Source: Lactiplantibacillus plajomi (GTDB lineage: Bacteria; Bacillota; Bacilli; Lactobacillales; Lactobacillaceae). From it: a stretch of 49,447 bases of DNA. The notes under the pieces were generated by a model. It was not told the origin of the DNA, did no database searches, and saw only the letters and a program-made list of their open reading frames with translations. The position numbers and the translations under genes are program-made. Every line of letters starts with the position of its first letter. Position 1 is the first letter of the stretch. The DNA lies in NCBI RefSeq assembly GCF_005405405.1, contig NZ_BJDZ01000021.1:1-49447 (forward strand), read 5' to 3'. Shown here in pieces: positions 7,998 through 17,556 of the stretch.

Positions 7998-9374
7998 GTG
8001 GCAAAAGTAAAAACGCAATTTGTTTGTTCCAACTGTGGGTACTCAACGCCGCGCTACCTGGGGCGTTGTCCTAATTGCGGTGAGTGGAATACGCTCACCG
8101 AAGAACACTTTGATAAGAAACCCGACCGTAAGTCACGGGTCAGCTTTGCGGGTAAGTCCGCGAAACCCCAGCGATTAAAAGAGGTCTCCCTGACGAAGAC
8201 ACCGCGGGTCAAGACGAAGCTCCGTGAATTTAACCGTGTGCTAGGCGGCGGGGTCGTTCCCGGCTCGCTGGTCTTGATCGGTGGTGACCCCGGGATCGGG
8301 AAGTCAACTTTGTTGCTACAAGTTTCCGGACAACTCGCGGAAACCGGCGGCTCAGTCCTGTACGTGACCGGGGAGGAAAGCGCCTCGCAGGTTAAGATGC
8401 GGGCGGACCGCTTGGCCGTGGATAGTGAGGACTTTTACCTCTATCCTGAAACCGACATGACTAATATTCGGTCGACTATTGAAACAATGAAACCGCAGTT
8501 CGTCGTGATTGATTCGGTCCAAACGATGCAGGAGCCGGACGTTGAATCGGCCATTGGTTCGGTCTCACAAATTCGTGAAATCACGGCCGAATTACTTCAA
8601 ATCGCCAAGACTAACGGCATCACGATCTTTATCGTCGGTCACGTCACCAAGGGCGGGGCGATTGCCGGTCCGAAGATTTTGGAGCACATGGTTGATACGG
8701 TGTTGTATTTTGAAGGCGACTTGCACCACACTTACCGGATTTTGCGGGCCGTTAAGAACCGCTTTGGCTCGACGAACGAACTGGGCATCTTTGAGATGCG
8801 CACGGGGGGGCTGTACGAAGTGGCTAACCCGTCGGAAATTTTTTTGGAAGAACGTTTAAAGGACGCGACCGGTTCGGCCATCGTGGTATCGATGGAAGGC
8901 ACCCGGCCAATCCTGGTCGAAGTGCAGGCGTTGGTGACACCGACCGTCTTCGGTAACGCCAAGCGTACGGCGAGCGGCTTGGACCATAACCGGGTCTCCT
9001 TACTAATGGCCGTACTTGAAAAGCGGGCCAGCCTGATGTTACAAAATCAGGATGCCTACTTGAAAGCGGCCGGCGGGGTCAAGTTGAACGAACCGGCGAT
9101 TGACTTGGCGATTGCGGTCAGCGTGGCGTCCAGCTATCGCGACCAACAGACCCGACCAACCGATTGTTTCGTTGGCGAAGTTGGTTTGACGGGCGAAATT
9201 CGGCGGGTCAATCGGATTGAGCAACGGATCGGTGAAGCGGCCAAGCTCGGCTTCAAGCGGATTTTTATTCCCAAGAATAATTTACAAGGCTGGGATATTC
9301 CGGATGGTATCGACGTTATCGGCGTAGCGACCTTAAAGGAAGCCTTGCAACTAGCCTTACAGCAACCAAATTAA
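7998..9374 (+). CDS. radA: DNA repair protein RadA
   Basis: RadA is a RecA-like hexameric helicase that drives branch migration in homologous recombination and helps natural transformation. The 458-residue protein has an N-terminal zinc finger (C10, C13, C24, C27), Walker [11 protein letters not shown] (95-104), the family-specific KNRFG (253-257) and a C-terminal Lon-protease-like domain. GTG start preceded by GGGAGG. It is followed after 21 bp by yacL, the usual Firmicutes order. Confidence 0.97.
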   Translation: MAKVKTQFVCSNCGYSTPRYLGRCPNCGEWNTLTEEHFDKKPDRKSRVSFAGKSAKPQRLKEVSLTKTPRVKTKLREFNRVLGGGVVPGSLVLIGGDPGIGKSTLLLQVSGQLAETGGSVLYVTGEESASQVKMRADRLAVDSEDFYLYPETDMTNIRSTIETMKPQFVVIDSVQTMQEPDVESAIGSVSQIREITAELLQIAKTNGITIFIVGHVTKGGAIAGPKILEHMVDTVLYFEGDLHHTYRILRAVKNRFGSTNELGIFEMRTGGLYEVANPSEIFLEERLKDATGSAIVVSMEGTRPILVEVQALVTPTVFGNAKRTASGLDHNRVSLLMAVLEKRASLMLQNQDAYLKAAGGVKLNEPAIDLAIAVSVASSYRDQQTRPTDCFVGEVGLTGEIRRVNRIEQRIGEAAKLGFKRIFIPKNNLQGWDIPDGIDVIGVATLKEALQLALQQPN

Positions 9375-9395
9375 CTTTAGAAAGGGGTTGGCGCT

Positions 9396-10622
9396 ATGAA
9401 AAAGTTAACGGTGCGACTCGTGTTTATCGTGGTCGGTGGGACGCTCGGTTTGACCTACTTGCCATTTTTATGGAACGCGCTGTGGTCGCAACCAAACGTT
9501 TTATTGAATAACTTACTGACGAACTTCCTATTAGGAGCGCTGGTACTCCTAATTATTTCGCTCTTCTTGGCGAACGCCACGGTTCGGTTAGTTGACCGGG
9601 TCGAGAAAAATTTATCCAAGCAAAATCCGATGACGCTGCTATTTGGGAGCATCGGTTTTATCATTGGGTTACTGATCGCGGTTCTGATTTCGCAATTATT
9701 CAATCGTAGTCCATTATTCTTAATGAACACGGTCGTCCCAATTATTTTGATGTTGTTCTTCGGCTATATCGGTGCCCGCGTCGGTACGACCCGAATCGAC
9801 GAATGGCGGAAAGTCTTTAACTTCCGCCGTCGTGAGAAGGAAGCTGGTCCGGAAATCACGGACGCCCAACCGGATAAGAACTACCATCATTACAAGATTT
9901 TGGATACGAACATCTTAATCGACGGTCGGATTTATGACCTGGTCAAAACCGGTTTCTTGGAAGGTACCCTGCTCGTGCCGAACTTTGTTCTGTACGAATT
10001 GCAATACATTGCCGATTCGGCTGATAGTATCAAGCGGGTACGCGGCCGGCGCGGACTCGATATTTTGAACAAGCTACAAGACGAAAAAATCATCCCGGTT
10101 GAAATGTACGAGGGCGACTTTGAAGACATTCCGGAAGTCGACAGCAAGTTGATCCAATTGGCTAAGAAGGTCAACGGGGTGATCGTCACCAACGACTATA
10201 ACTTGAATAAGGTGATTGAGTTCCAAAACGTGCAGGTCTTAAACATCAACCAGTTGGCGAAGTCGTTGAAGCCACGGGTCATTCCGGGTGAAGAAATGAG
10301 CGTCGTGGTCGTTAAGAACGGGAGTGAGCGTCAGCAGGGGGTTGGTTACCTGGATGACGGTACGATGGTCGTCGTCGAAGACGGAAAGTTCTACATTAAC
10401 GAGAAGGTTGACGTAATCGTCACCAGTGCCTTGCAAACGGATGCCGGTCGGATGATTTTTGCCCGCCTAGCACACGCCAACCGGGGCTTGCCGGATGATA
10501 CTGCGCCGGCCAAGGATGGTAAGCGCAAGGACAACCACAAGGATAACCACCAAGAGAACCGGAATAACCGCGGAAATGGGAACAACCATCGCGGTGGTAA
10601 TAGCCATAACAAACGCCACTAG
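9396..10622 (+). CDS. yacL: PIN/TRAM domain membrane protein (YacL family)
   Basis: A 408-residue protein with four N-terminal membrane helices (within residues 5-130), a PIN nuclease-like domain starting at ILDTNILIDGR (acidic D170, D176) and a TRAM RNA-binding domain at about 295-355. Family members are predicted membrane-tethered RNA nucleases; the substrate is not established. The final ~38 residues are Asn/His/Lys/Arg-rich and look disordered, possibly an RNA-binding tail. ATG start with GAAAGGGG upstream. In a radA-yacL unit. Confidence 0.92.
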   Translation: MKKLTVRLVFIVVGGTLGLTYLPFLWNALWSQPNVLLNNLLTNFLLGALVLLIISLFLANATVRLVDRVEKNLSKQNPMTLLFGSIGFIIGLLIAVLISQLFNRSPLFLMNTVVPIILMLFFGYIGARVGTTRIDEWRKVFNFRRREKEAGPEITDAQPDKNYHHYKILDTNILIDGRIYDLVKTGFLEGTLLVPNFVLYELQYIADSADSIKRVRGRRGLDILNKLQDEKIIPVEMYEGDFEDIPEVDSKLIQLAKKVNGVIVTNDYNLNKVIEFQNVQVLNINQLAKSLKPRVIPGEEMSVVVVKNGSERQQGVGYLDDGTMVVVEDGKFYINEKVDVIVTSALQTDAGRMIFARLAHANRGLPDDTAPAKDGKRKDNHKDNHQENRNNRGNGNNHRGGNSHNKRH

Positions 10623-10661
10623 GATTTGTGCCGGCTTTCCTTGATAATTCAAGGCGAGCGC

Positions 10662-10690
10662 TTAAATTTTAAGGCTAAACATGGTAAACT
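10662..10690 (+). promoter_or_regulatory. Promoter of gltX
   Basis: TTAAAT, 17-bp spacer, extended -10 TGG-TAAACT. The leader contains a hairpin around 10712-10736 (GGACCGCGA with TTGCGGGTCC). No T-box motif was found. Confidence 0.5.
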
Positions 10691-10793
10691 GAATAAGCAA
10701 GTAGGCCGTGGGGACCGCGATTTTTGGTTGCGGGTCCGGCGGTCTAGTATCGTCACGTGAAGTGATAAAAAAACGAAAGAGGCGTTAATCACA

Positions 10794-12284
10794 TTGGCAA
10801 AGAGCAAGATTCGTGTGCGTTACGCACCAAGTCCAACTGGCCATTTACACATTGGTAATGCCCGGACAGCATTATTTAACTATTTGTTTGCCCGGCATAA
10901 TAAAGGGAAGTTTATTCTTCGAATCGAAGACACCGACTTAAAGCGCAACGTCGCTGACGGTGAAAAGAGTCAAATGGATAACCTGAAATGGTTAGGCATG
11001 GATTGGGATGAAGGTCCGGATATCGGTGGCGACTACGGTCCTTACCGGCAATCTGAACGGAAAGCCATCTATGACCCGCTGATTCAACAACTGATCGATG
11101 AAGGCAAGGCCTACGAGTCTTACATGACGGAAGACGAATTGAAGGCCCAGCGTGAAGCCCAAAAAGCCAACAAGGAAATGCCACATTACGTTTACGAATT
11201 TGCTGGTATGAGTGAAGAAGAAAAACAGGCGAAGATCGACGCTGCTAAGGCGGCCGGTATCCAACCCGTTATTCGTTTCCGCGTGCCTCAAGGTCAAACC
11301 TATGCTTGGGACGACATGGTTAAGGGCAAGGTTTCCTTTGAATCCAAGACGGTCGGCGGCGACTTCGTGATCAAGAAGCGTGACGGCATGCCGACTTATA
11401 ACTTTGCCGTTGTCGTTGATGACCACATGATGCAAATTAGCCACGTTTTCCGTGGTGACGACCACGTGGCCAACACGCCTAAGCAATTAATGATTTACGA
11501 AGCGTTCGGCTGGCAACCACCGAAGTTCGGTCATATGAGTTTGATCATCAACACCGCTACGGGTAAGAAGTTAAGTAAGCGGGACGAAACGGTCTTACAA
11601 TTTATCGAACAATACCGCGAACTGGGTTACTTACCAGAAGCGATGCTGAACTTTATCGTGCTACTGGGCTGGTCCCCGGTTGGTGAAAGCGAATTATTCA
11701 CGCAACGCGAGTTTATCAAGATGTACGATGAAAAGCGGTTGAGCAAGTCGCCCGCAGCCTTTGACGGTAAGAAACTCGAATGGGTCAACAACCAGTACAT
11801 CAAGAAGGCTGATGAAAACGAAGTCTTTGCGATGTCGATTCGTCAATTGATCAAGGCTGGTCGCTTACCTAAGCGTCCGGACATGAATCAGATCGAATGG
11901 ACCCGGACCCTGGTATCACTTTACAAGAACCAAATGAGTTATACCGGTCAAATCGTTGACCTAGCCGACTTGTTCTTTAACGGTCCGGCCGACATTGACG
12001 ACGAAGCCAAGGCTGAATTGGACAACGATACGGCGCCAGTTGTGTTGAAGGAATTCCGTCAACGCATTGAAGACATCGACGTCTTCGAAGCAACGGCCAT
12101 TCAAAAGACCATCAAGTCGATTCAAAAGGATACGAAGATCAAGGGTCGTAAGCTGTACATGCCGATCCGGATCGCCGTTTCCCACGAAATGCACGGGCCG
12201 GAATTGCCAGAAACGATCGAATTACTAGGTCGTGAAACGACGATGAAGCACCTCGATGCGATGATCGCCGAAATTAGCAAGTAA
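10794..12284 (+). CDS. gltX: Glutamyl-tRNA synthetase
   Basis: GltX charges tRNA-Glu; in Gram-positives it also mischarges tRNA-Gln for later amidation by GatCAB. The 496-residue class I synthetase has [11 protein letters not shown] (HIGH motif at 19-22), the charged loop [11 protein letters not shown] and the KLSKR motif (259-263). It starts with TTG, preceded by GAAAGAGG, and the encoded [14 protein letters not shown] fits family starts. It lies before the cysS T-box as in many lactobacilli. Confidence 0.97.
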   Translation: MAKSKIRVRYAPSPTGHLHIGNARTALFNYLFARHNKGKFILRIEDTDLKRNVADGEKSQMDNLKWLGMDWDEGPDIGGDYGPYRQSERKAIYDPLIQQLIDEGKAYESYMTEDELKAQREAQKANKEMPHYVYEFAGMSEEEKQAKIDAAKAAGIQPVIRFRVPQGQTYAWDDMVKGKVSFESKTVGGDFVIKKRDGMPTYNFAVVVDDHMMQISHVFRGDDHVANTPKQLMIYEAFGWQPPKFGHMSLIINTATGKKLSKRDETVLQFIEQYRELGYLPEAMLNFIVLLGWSPVGESELFTQREFIKMYDEKRLSKSPAAFDGKKLEWVNNQYIKKADENEVFAMSIRQLIKAGRLPKRPDMNQIEWTRTLVSLYKNQMSYTGQIVDLADLFFNGPADIDDEAKAELDNDTAPVVLKEFRQRIEDIDVFEATAIQKTIKSIQKDTKIKGRKLYMPIRIAVSHEMHGPELPETIELLGRETTMKHLDAMIAEISK

Positions 12285-12299
12285 CTGTTTGATAATAAG

Positions 12300-12500
12300 A
12301 GTAAGTTCAAGCACGACTTCAGGGAGCGGTACCAACTGAAACGCCGTGTCGGCTTGGATTGAAAGTGCGATTATCACAAAAGCAGTCGGGTGGCCGTTAT
12401 CCCATCATGAGGTCGGTTCAGCCGATAAAGCAAGAGTGGAAGCACGCGATCAACGTCTTTTGCACCACGGTATTACGTGGTGCGAAGGCGTTTTTTGTTA
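12300..12500 (+). promoter_or_regulatory. T-box riboswitch, probably tRNA-Cys, with terminator
   Basis: The 301 bases between gltX and cysS hold a T-box leader. Visible parts are an AGGGAGCGGTACC stretch in stem I, the conserved CCGTTATC, the T-box AAGAGTGGAAGCACGCGA (12432-12449), and a long terminator stem (12451-12467 with 12477-12492) followed by six T. The bulge UGGA (12437-12440) pairs with a UCCA acceptor end, as expected for the discriminator U of tRNA-Cys. A TGC triplet occurs in AAAGTGCG, but I could not place the specifier loop firmly. Confidence 0.88.
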
Positions 12501-12585
12501 TCCCGGCCGCCATAACCATGCCGCTAGGGTGAGAACATGTTAAACTAACAACAACGTACTTTGTTTCAGAAAGGAGTGTCACTGT

Positions 12586-14001
12586 ATGCTAACTGTCTTT
12601 AATACATTGACCCGTCAAAAAGAACCGTTTAAACCGCTGACGCCGGGCGTCGTTAAGATGTACGTCTGTGGGCCGACCGTTTATAACTACATTCACATTG
12701 GTAACGCCCGCTCGGCGATTGCCTTCGATACGATTCGGCGCTACTTCGAGTACTTAGGTTACCAAGTGGACTACGTGTCTAACTTTACCGACGTCGATGA
12801 CAAGTTGATCAAGCGGGCCGCCGAAGATCACACCACGGTGCCCAAAGTAGCCGACCGTTTCATCAAGGCGTTCATGGCGGATACGGCGGCGGTCAACATT
12901 GAACCCGCCACGGCGCACCCGCGCGCGTCCGAAAACATCCCCGAAATTATCGATTTCGTGAAAACGCTGATCGACAAGGGGTACGCTTACGAAGCTGCCG
13001 GGGACGTCTACTACCGCACCCGTAAATTTAAGAATTATGGTCAGTTATCCGATCAACGGATCGACGACCTCGAAGTTGGTGCGAGTCAGCACATTACTGA
13101 CGAGGAAACTAAGCGTAAGGAAGACCCGATCGACTTTGCCCTGTGGAAAGCGGCCAAGCCCGGTGAAATTTCCTGGCCTTCACCGTGGGGAGCGGGCCGT
13201 CCGGGCTGGCACATCGAGTGCTCGGTCATGTCAACCAAGTATTTAGGCGACACCTTTGATATTCACGGCGGGGGTCAGGATTTGGAATTCCCGCACCACG
13301 AAAATGAAATTGCGCAGAGTGAAGCTAAAACCGGCAAAAAGTTTGCTAACTACTGGTTGCATAACGGTTTCGTGACGGTTGGTGACGACAACGAAAAGAT
13401 GAGTAAGTCGCTCGGTAACTTCGTGACGGTTCATGATATTATTAAGCAAATCGATCCGCAGGTCCTGCGGTTCTTCATGGCCACGACCCAGTACCGGCGG
13501 CCAATTCAGTATACCCAGGGCAACCTGGACGAAGCCGCCAATAACTTGGAAAAGTTGCAAAACGCTTACCGCAACCTGGCGTTCCGCTTAGCGGATGCCC
13601 AGCCGGGTAGTGACGCACAAGTAGCGACGGAACTACAACGGTTACGGGATAACTTCGTGACGGCGATGAACGATGATTTTAACGTTCAGAACGGGATCGC
13701 GGCCGTGTACGAATTAGCTAAGTTAGCGAACGTCTACGCCGCTAACGACCACGTCCAGCAAGTCACCGTTACCCAGTTAAAAGCCACCTTGGCCGAGTTA
13801 GCCAGCGTCTTCGGCGTACGCTTAACTAGTGACGATGCGGATACGTTGGCTGACGCGGATATTCAAGCGTTGATCGACGACCGCGAAGCTGCCCGCAAAG
13901 CCAAGGACTTCGCCAAGGCTGACCAGATTCGCGATGATTTAAAGGCCCAGGGGATCATTTTAGAGGACACGCCCCAAGGGGTTCGGTTCAGAAAGGAATA
14001 A
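12586..14001 (+). CDS. cysS: Cysteinyl-tRNA synthetase
   Basis: CysS charges tRNA-Cys. The 471-residue protein has the zinc-binding C28, HIGN (37-40), a second zinc cluster of C212 and H237/H238 in FPHHEN, and KMSKS (271-275). ATG start with AAAGGAG upstream. It is controlled by the T-box just before it, so uncharged tRNA-Cys should raise its transcription. It is followed after one base by mrnC and then rlmB, the standard order. Confidence 0.98.
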   Translation: MLTVFNTLTRQKEPFKPLTPGVVKMYVCGPTVYNYIHIGNARSAIAFDTIRRYFEYLGYQVDYVSNFTDVDDKLIKRAAEDHTTVPKVADRFIKAFMADTAAVNIEPATAHPRASENIPEIIDFVKTLIDKGYAYEAAGDVYYRTRKFKNYGQLSDQRIDDLEVGASQHITDEETKRKEDPIDFALWKAAKPGEISWPSPWGAGRPGWHIECSVMSTKYLGDTFDIHGGGQDLEFPHHENEIAQSEAKTGKKFANYWLHNGFVTVGDDNEKMSKSLGNFVTVHDIIKQIDPQVLRFFMATTQYRRPIQYTQGNLDEAANNLEKLQNAYRNLAFRLADAQPGSDAQVATELQRLRDNFVTAMNDDFNVQNGIAAVYELAKLANVYAANDHVQQVTVTQLKATLAELASVFGVRLTSDDADTLADADIQALIDDREAARKAKDFAKADQIRDDLKAQGIILEDTPQGVRFRKE

Positions 14002-14002
14002 T

Positions 14003-14413
14003 ATGCAAGTTGATTACCAGCAATTAAACGGCATTGCGTTAGCCTACTTAGGCGACGCGGTTTACGAGCCGTTTATTCGCCAACACATGATTGAATTAGG
14101 TTATACGAAAGCGACTAAGTTACACCACCACGCGACCCACTACGTTTCGGCAAAGGCCCAGGCGGCGCTGATCGAGCGGATGCAGGCCGAAGACGTCTTG
14201 ACGCCGAATGAATTAGACGTGTTTAAACGCGGGCGCAATGCTAAGAGCCACACGTCTGCTAAGCATACCGACGTGCTGACTTACCGGATTTCGACCGGCT
14301 TTGAAGCGGTGTTCGGCTACTTACAATTAACTAACCAGACCGACCGGATTGCGCAGTTGGCCCAGTGGTGTATTCAGGAAGTTGATGAAGGGAGGGTTTC
14401 AAGTGTCAAATGA
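14003..14413 (+). CDS. mrnC: Mini-ribonuclease III
   Basis: MrnC is a dimeric RNase III-like enzyme without the dsRNA-binding domain that processes 23S rRNA precursor ends. The 136-residue protein has the signature [10 protein letters not shown] and the helix with [14 protein letters not shown] followed by KRGRNAKS, all typical. ATG start with AGAAAGGA upstream, inside the end of cysS. Its last 11 bases overlap the rlmB start, pointing to translational coupling. Confidence 0.95.
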   Translation: MQVDYQQLNGIALAYLGDAVYEPFIRQHMIELGYTKATKLHHHATHYVSAKAQAALIERMQAEDVLTPNELDVFKRGRNAKSHTSAKHTDVLTYRISTGFEAVFGYLQLTNQTDRIAQLAQWCIQEVDEGRVSSVK

Positions 14414-15176
14414 TGAACGGAACCAAGCGAGTGAAACTAACGATTTTGTAATTGGTCGCCACCCAGCGATGGCTGCCATTAAGAGTGATCAGCAGATCAA
14501 CAAGGTGTTTATTCAGAGTGGCTTAAAGGCCGACGTTTTAAACGACATTGCTAAAATCGCAAAGAAACGCAACTTAATCGTTCAGTACGTGCCGAAGCAA
14601 AAGCTAGACCGGTTGACCGATAACGCGAACCATCAGGGGGTCGCCGTCGGGGTGGCCGCCTTTGAATACGCGTCGATCGACGACCTGTTTGCCGTTGCAA
14701 AGGCCAAGGACGAAGCACCGTTTTTCCTAATTCTCGATAACATCGAGGACCCCCACAACTTGGGGTCGATCATGCGGACGGCTGACGCGGCCGGGGTCCA
14801 CGGGATCATTATTCCAAAGCGCCGGGCGGTGGGCCTAACGAGTACGGTTGCCAAGACCTCGACGGGCGCCATTGAACACGTCAAAGTGGCCCGGGTCACG
14901 AACCTGGTGCAGACGGTCAAGCAGTTACAGGAAGCCGGCTTGTGGATTTTCGGGACCGATATGAACGGCACCGATTACCGCGGCTGGGACGCTTCCGGTG
15001 CGGTTGGTTTGATCATTGGTAACGAGGGTAAGGGGATTTCGCCACTCCTGAAGAAAAACGTGGATGAGATGTTAACGATTCCGATGATCGGCCACGTTCA
15101 GAGTTTGAATGCGAGTGTCGCGGCCAGCCTATTGATCTATCAAGGCTTTACGTCGCGCCACCCACTTGGAAAATAG
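14403..15176 (+). CDS. rlmB: 23S rRNA 2'-O-ribose G2251 methyltransferase (SpoU family)
   Basis: A 257-residue TrmH/SpoU methyltransferase. The N-terminal L30-like substrate-binding domain covers about residues 12-85. The knotted SAM domain holds [25 protein letters not shown] and [18 protein letters not shown] at 14403 is chosen because GGGAGG precedes it; the in-frame start at 14349 lies deep within mrnC without a binding site. B. subtilis YacO is the equivalent. The target nucleotide is taken from the family, not seen. Confidence 0.92.
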   Translation: MSNDERNQASETNDFVIGRHPAMAAIKSDQQINKVFIQSGLKADVLNDIAKIAKKRNLIVQYVPKQKLDRLTDNANHQGVAVGVAAFEYASIDDLFAVAKAKDEAPFFLILDNIEDPHNLGSIMRTADAAGVHGIIIPKRRAVGLTSTVAKTSTGAIEHVKVARVTNLVQTVKQLQEAGLWIFGTDMNGTDYRGWDASGAVGLIIGNEGKGISPLLKKNVDEMLTIPMIGHVQSLNASVAASLLIYQGFTSRHPLGK

Positions 15177-15178
15177 CG

Positions 15179-15724
15179 ATGAAACAACAACTATTAATTG
15201 TAGATGCATATAATATGATTGGTAATTGGCCGGAATTAGCCCGCTTAAAACAAGCCGGGCGGTTGCCGGAAGCTCGCGATGAACTGATCAACGTGCTGAC
15301 CGAGTATAAAAAAATTACGGGTCTCAATATTAGTCTGATTTTTGATGCGATGTACGTGCCCGGTAATTCGAAAAGTTACCGGCAGGCCGACCTGGAAATC
15401 GTCTGGACCAGTAAGGACCAGACCGCGGACAGCTACATTGAGAAGTACGCGTCGGAAAAGCAATCGCGGGTCGTTCAGGTGACGGTTGCCACTAGCGACC
15501 AGGCGGAACAGTGGGTGATTTTCTCGGAAGGCGCCCTGCGCGTTCCGGCCCTGGAACTGCGGAAGTGGGTCCACACGGCTTTGAAGGAAGTCCGCCACAC
15601 GGCTCGCCGTACCCAGGATTTAGGGGCGGTCCGTAAGTCTCCCTGGAACGACCAGCAATTGTCGGAGCTTAACCAGTTGCGCGAGCACCTGGAACGTGAT
15701 CACGTGAAGCACCGCCATAAATAG
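15179..15724 (+). CDS. rae1: NYN domain endoribonuclease (YacP/Rae1)
   Basis: Rae1 (YacP) enters the ribosomal A site and cleaves mRNA in a translation-dependent way. The 181-residue protein starts with LLIVDAYNMIGNWPEL, the PIN-like NYN core with its acidic residue. Further conserved blocks are LIFDAMYVPG, WTSKDQTADSYIEK and VATSDQAEQ. Two bases separate it from rlmB, so it belongs to the cysS-mrnC-rlmB transcript. Confidence 0.92.
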   Translation: MKQQLLIVDAYNMIGNWPELARLKQAGRLPEARDELINVLTEYKKITGLNISLIFDAMYVPGNSKSYRQADLEIVWTSKDQTADSYIEKYASEKQSRVVQVTVATSDQAEQWVIFSEGALRVPALELRKWVHTALKEVRHTARRTQDLGAVRKSPWNDQQLSELNQLREHLERDHVKHRHK

Positions 15725-15744
15725 AATTATGCAGTTCCAGTTAT

Positions 15745-15764
15745 CCGTCATAATAATATGACGG
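15745..15764 (+). other. Perfect hairpin after rae1 without a T run
   Basis: CCGTCATA (15745-15752) pairs perfectly with 15757-15764 around a 4-base loop. There is no poly-T tract, so a standard terminator is unlikely. It may protect a 3' end or mark a weak pause site. Confidence 0.5.
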
Positions 15765-15817
15765 CATAAGGTAAATAGTGGCAGCAATTCAGCCCGTTAA
15801 TCAGAACGGTTGTTCGC

Positions 15818-15846
15818 TTGAATCGGCCGCGGCCCCCCTGTATATT
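15818..15846 (+). promoter_or_regulatory. Promoter of the sigma factor gene with overlapping dyads
   Basis: TTGAAT, 17-bp spacer, TATATT. The -10 lies inside the inverted repeat CTGTA-N9-TACAG, and a second GC-rich dyad (CCGC..CCCCC with GGGGG..GCGG, about 15827-15872) encloses it. A further hairpin, TTTCTG with CAGAAA (15873-15891), ends at the Shine-Dalgarno sequence. Confidence 0.6.
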
Positions 15847-15904
15847 TGGTTTACAGATTCATGGGGGTGCGGTTTCTGGAAATTACAGAAACGAGGAAAG
15901 CCAT

Positions 15905-16468
15905 TTGAACGAACAGCAATTAATTGCGTTAGCAGCACAGGGTGACGATTACAGTATTCTTAAGTTAGCTGATCAATATTTGCCAGTGGTTTTAAAGTTA
16001 AGGCGCCAGTATTTTATTCGTAATTTTGATGAGGATGATTGGTTACAGGAAGCCCGGATTGCAATTCACCGGGCGGCCAAGCAGTACGATCCGCAGCAAC
16101 CGTGTAGCTTTGGTGCGTTTTACCGCCTATTACTCAGCAACCAGGTGATTGACCTGATTCGTAAGACGCGGGCGAAGAAGCGCCAACCGGAGCAGGAGTT
16201 ACTTTCGTTGGATGCTAGTGAAATGGCGGGGCTTAGTGAAGTTTTAGTCACGACGGTTTCGGCCGCCGACGTCGTGTTTGTTCACGAACGGTTAAACGAA
16301 TTCAGGACGGTGTGTTCCCACTTTGAAGGGCAGGTTTTTTCGGCCCTGTTAGGTGGCATGACGCCCCAAAGCATTGCGCAGATGTTGCAAGTCGAGTTAG
16401 CACCGGTGACCAACGCCACGGATCGCTGCCGGCGCAAGTTACGCCGGTTGTTGACGAGCCCCGGTTGA
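15905..16468 (+). CDS. sigH: Sigma-70 family alternative sigma factor (SigH/ComX-like)
   Basis: A 187-residue sigma factor with region 2 (FDEDDWLQEARIAIHRAAKQYD, split here as two conserved halves) and a short region 4 near the C-terminus (MTPQSIAQMLQV and RCRRKLRR). Its place between rae1 and rpmG-secE-nusG is that of sigH in Firmicutes. In lactobacilli the equivalent gene drives late competence-like genes, mostly silent in culture. The start is TTG with CGAGGAAAG before it. A low-start promoter with dyad symmetry suggests tight control. Confidence 0.85.
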   Translation: MNEQQLIALAAQGDDYSILKLADQYLPVVLKLRRQYFIRNFDEDDWLQEARIAIHRAAKQYDPQQPCSFGAFYRLLLSNQVIDLIRKTRAKKRQPEQELLSLDASEMAGLSEVLVTTVSAADVVFVHERLNEFRTVCSHFEGQVFSALLGGMTPQSIAQMLQVELAPVTNATDRCRRKLRRLLTSPG

Positions 16469-16470
16469 AA

Positions 16471-16499
16471 TTGACATTCGAAAAATTCCATGCTACTGT
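16471..16499 (+). promoter_or_regulatory. Promoter of rpmG-secE
   Basis: A perfect TTGACA, 17-bp spacer and extended -10 TGC-TACTGT. It begins two bases after the sigH stop codon. Confidence 0.75.
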
Positions 16500-16528
16500 T
16501 AAACCTGATTATTATGGAGGTTTTTGAC

Positions 16529-16678
16529 ATGGCTCAAAAAAAAGTGGCATTGGCTTGTACCGTTTGCGGCTCCCGTAACTATACGATCGATGCCAATCCA
16601 AACCGGACAGACCGTTTAGAAGTTAAAAAATTTTGTAAATATTGTGGTAAACACACACTTCATCGCGAAACGCGGTAG
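16529..16678 (+). CDS. rpmG: 50S ribosomal protein L33
   Basis: A 49-residue L33 protein of the zinc-binding kind, with CTVCG and CKYCG cysteine pairs; lactobacilli usually have more than one L33, some without cysteines. ATG at 16529 follows GGAGG at 16516-16520. It is followed by secE after 11 bases, the standard arrangement. Confidence 0.96.
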   Translation: MAQKKVALACTVCGSRNYTIDANPNRTDRLEVKKFCKYCGKHTLHRETR

Positions 16679-16689
16679 GGGGGCAAAAT

Positions 16690-16875
16690 ATGCGCTTGTT
16701 TAGATTTTTTGGTGACGTTGGTCGTGAAATGAAGAAGGTTACTTGGCCGACTTGGCGGGAAAATCGTCGTGATTCTTGGACGGTTATTTCAACCTCGCTA
16801 TTCTTCGTTGCGTTCTTCGCGCTGTTTGATTGGTTGATTCAATTGTTATTACAAACACTGACTTCATTACATTAA
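16690..16875 (+). CDS. secE: Preprotein translocase subunit SecE
   Basis: SecE clamps SecY in the protein-export channel. The 61-residue single-pass form is typical of Gram-positives: an amphipathic segment with EMKKVTWPTWRENRRDS followed by one membrane helix (about 33-57). ATG start with AGGGGGG upstream. Co-transcribed with rpmG; nusG has a separate promoter. Confidence 0.96.
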   Translation: MRLFRFFGDVGREMKKVTWPTWRENRRDSWTVISTSLFFVAFFALFDWLIQLLLQTLTSLH

Positions 16876-16895
16876 TGGTTTTTTAGCCGTTAATT

Positions 16896-16904
16896 TGGTA
16901 TAAT
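16896..16904 (+). promoter_or_regulatory. Extended -10 promoter of nusG
   Basis: TGGTATAAT is a consensus extended -10, 20 bp after the secE stop codon. The -35 is weak. The predicted start near 16911 lies just before a terminator-like hairpin. Confidence 0.65.
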
Positions 16905-16919
16905 GTGTTTATTGAGAGA

Positions 16920-16945
16920 AAACTTCGTGTAGACGAGGTTTTTTT
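16920..16945 (+). terminator. Terminator hairpin in the nusG leader
   Basis: A 9-bp stem (16920-16928 with 16933-16941, one G-U pair, GTAG loop) runs into seven T. It lies between the nusG promoter and the nusG start, so it can act as an attenuator or stop read-through from secE. Confidence 0.75.
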
Positions 16946-16978
16946 ATTTTACCCATATTAAGTTTAAAGGAGTTAAAC

Positions 16979-17527
16979 ATGGTCGAATCTGTAGAAAAAA
17001 AGTGGTATGTCTTACATACCTACGCTGGTTATGAAAATAAGGTTAGTTCCAACTTGGAATCCCGGGTCCAATCGATGGGCATGGAAGACAACATTTTCCG
17101 CGTGGTCGTTCCTGAAGAAGAATCCCACGAAGTTAAGAACGGGAAAGACAAAGTTGAAATGAAGAAGGTTTTCCCCGGCTACGTCCTCGTTGAAATGGTG
17201 ATGACCGATCAAGCTTGGTACATCGTACGGAATACGCCCGGCGTTACCGGTTTCTTGGGTTCCCATGGTCAAGGGAGTAAGCCAACCCCGTTGTTACCAG
17301 AAGAAGCGGAACAAATCCTGCACCAATTAAGGATGAGTGCTCGCCATACCGAACTGAACGTCGAAGTTGGCGAACAAGTAACCATCATCGACGGTGCTTT
17401 CTCCGGCTTGTCAGGTGAAATTACCGATATCGATAACGAAAAGATGAAGTTGAAGGTCAACATTAACATGTTCGGCCGCGAAACCAGTACGGAATTAGAT
17501 TTCGACCAGGTTGACGAAATTAAGTAG
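16979..17527 (+). CDS. nusG: Transcription termination/antitermination factor NusG
   Basis: NusG binds RNA polymerase and affects pausing, termination and coupling to ribosomes. The 182-residue protein has the NGN domain starting KWYVLHTYAGYENKV, with FPGYVLVEM and TPGVTGFLG. The C-terminal KOW domain has VGEQVTIIDGAFSGLSGE. ATG start with AAAGGAG. Preceded by its own promoter and leader hairpin and followed, unusually, by a hydrolase gene before rplK. Confidence 0.97.
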   Translation: MVESVEKKWYVLHTYAGYENKVSSNLESRVQSMGMEDNIFRVVVPEEESHEVKNGKDKVEMKKVFPGYVLVEMVMTDQAWYIVRNTPGVTGFLGSHGQGSKPTPLLPEEAEQILHQLRMSARHTELNVEVGEQVTIIDGAFSGLSGEITDIDNEKMKLKVNINMFGRETSTELDFDQVDEIK

Positions 17528-17556
17528 CTCAATTTGAAGTAAGCTGGTGACGCAAT

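Noticed and set aside
12346-12543. 65-codon ORF in the gltX-cysS gap
   Set aside because: It lies across the T-box and its terminator, has no ribosome binding site and a composition unlike a protein.
12538-12546. TGTTAAACT as a second promoter for cysS, downstream of the T-box
   Set aside because: No -35 and only a fair -10; it would bypass the T-box control, so I do not call it.
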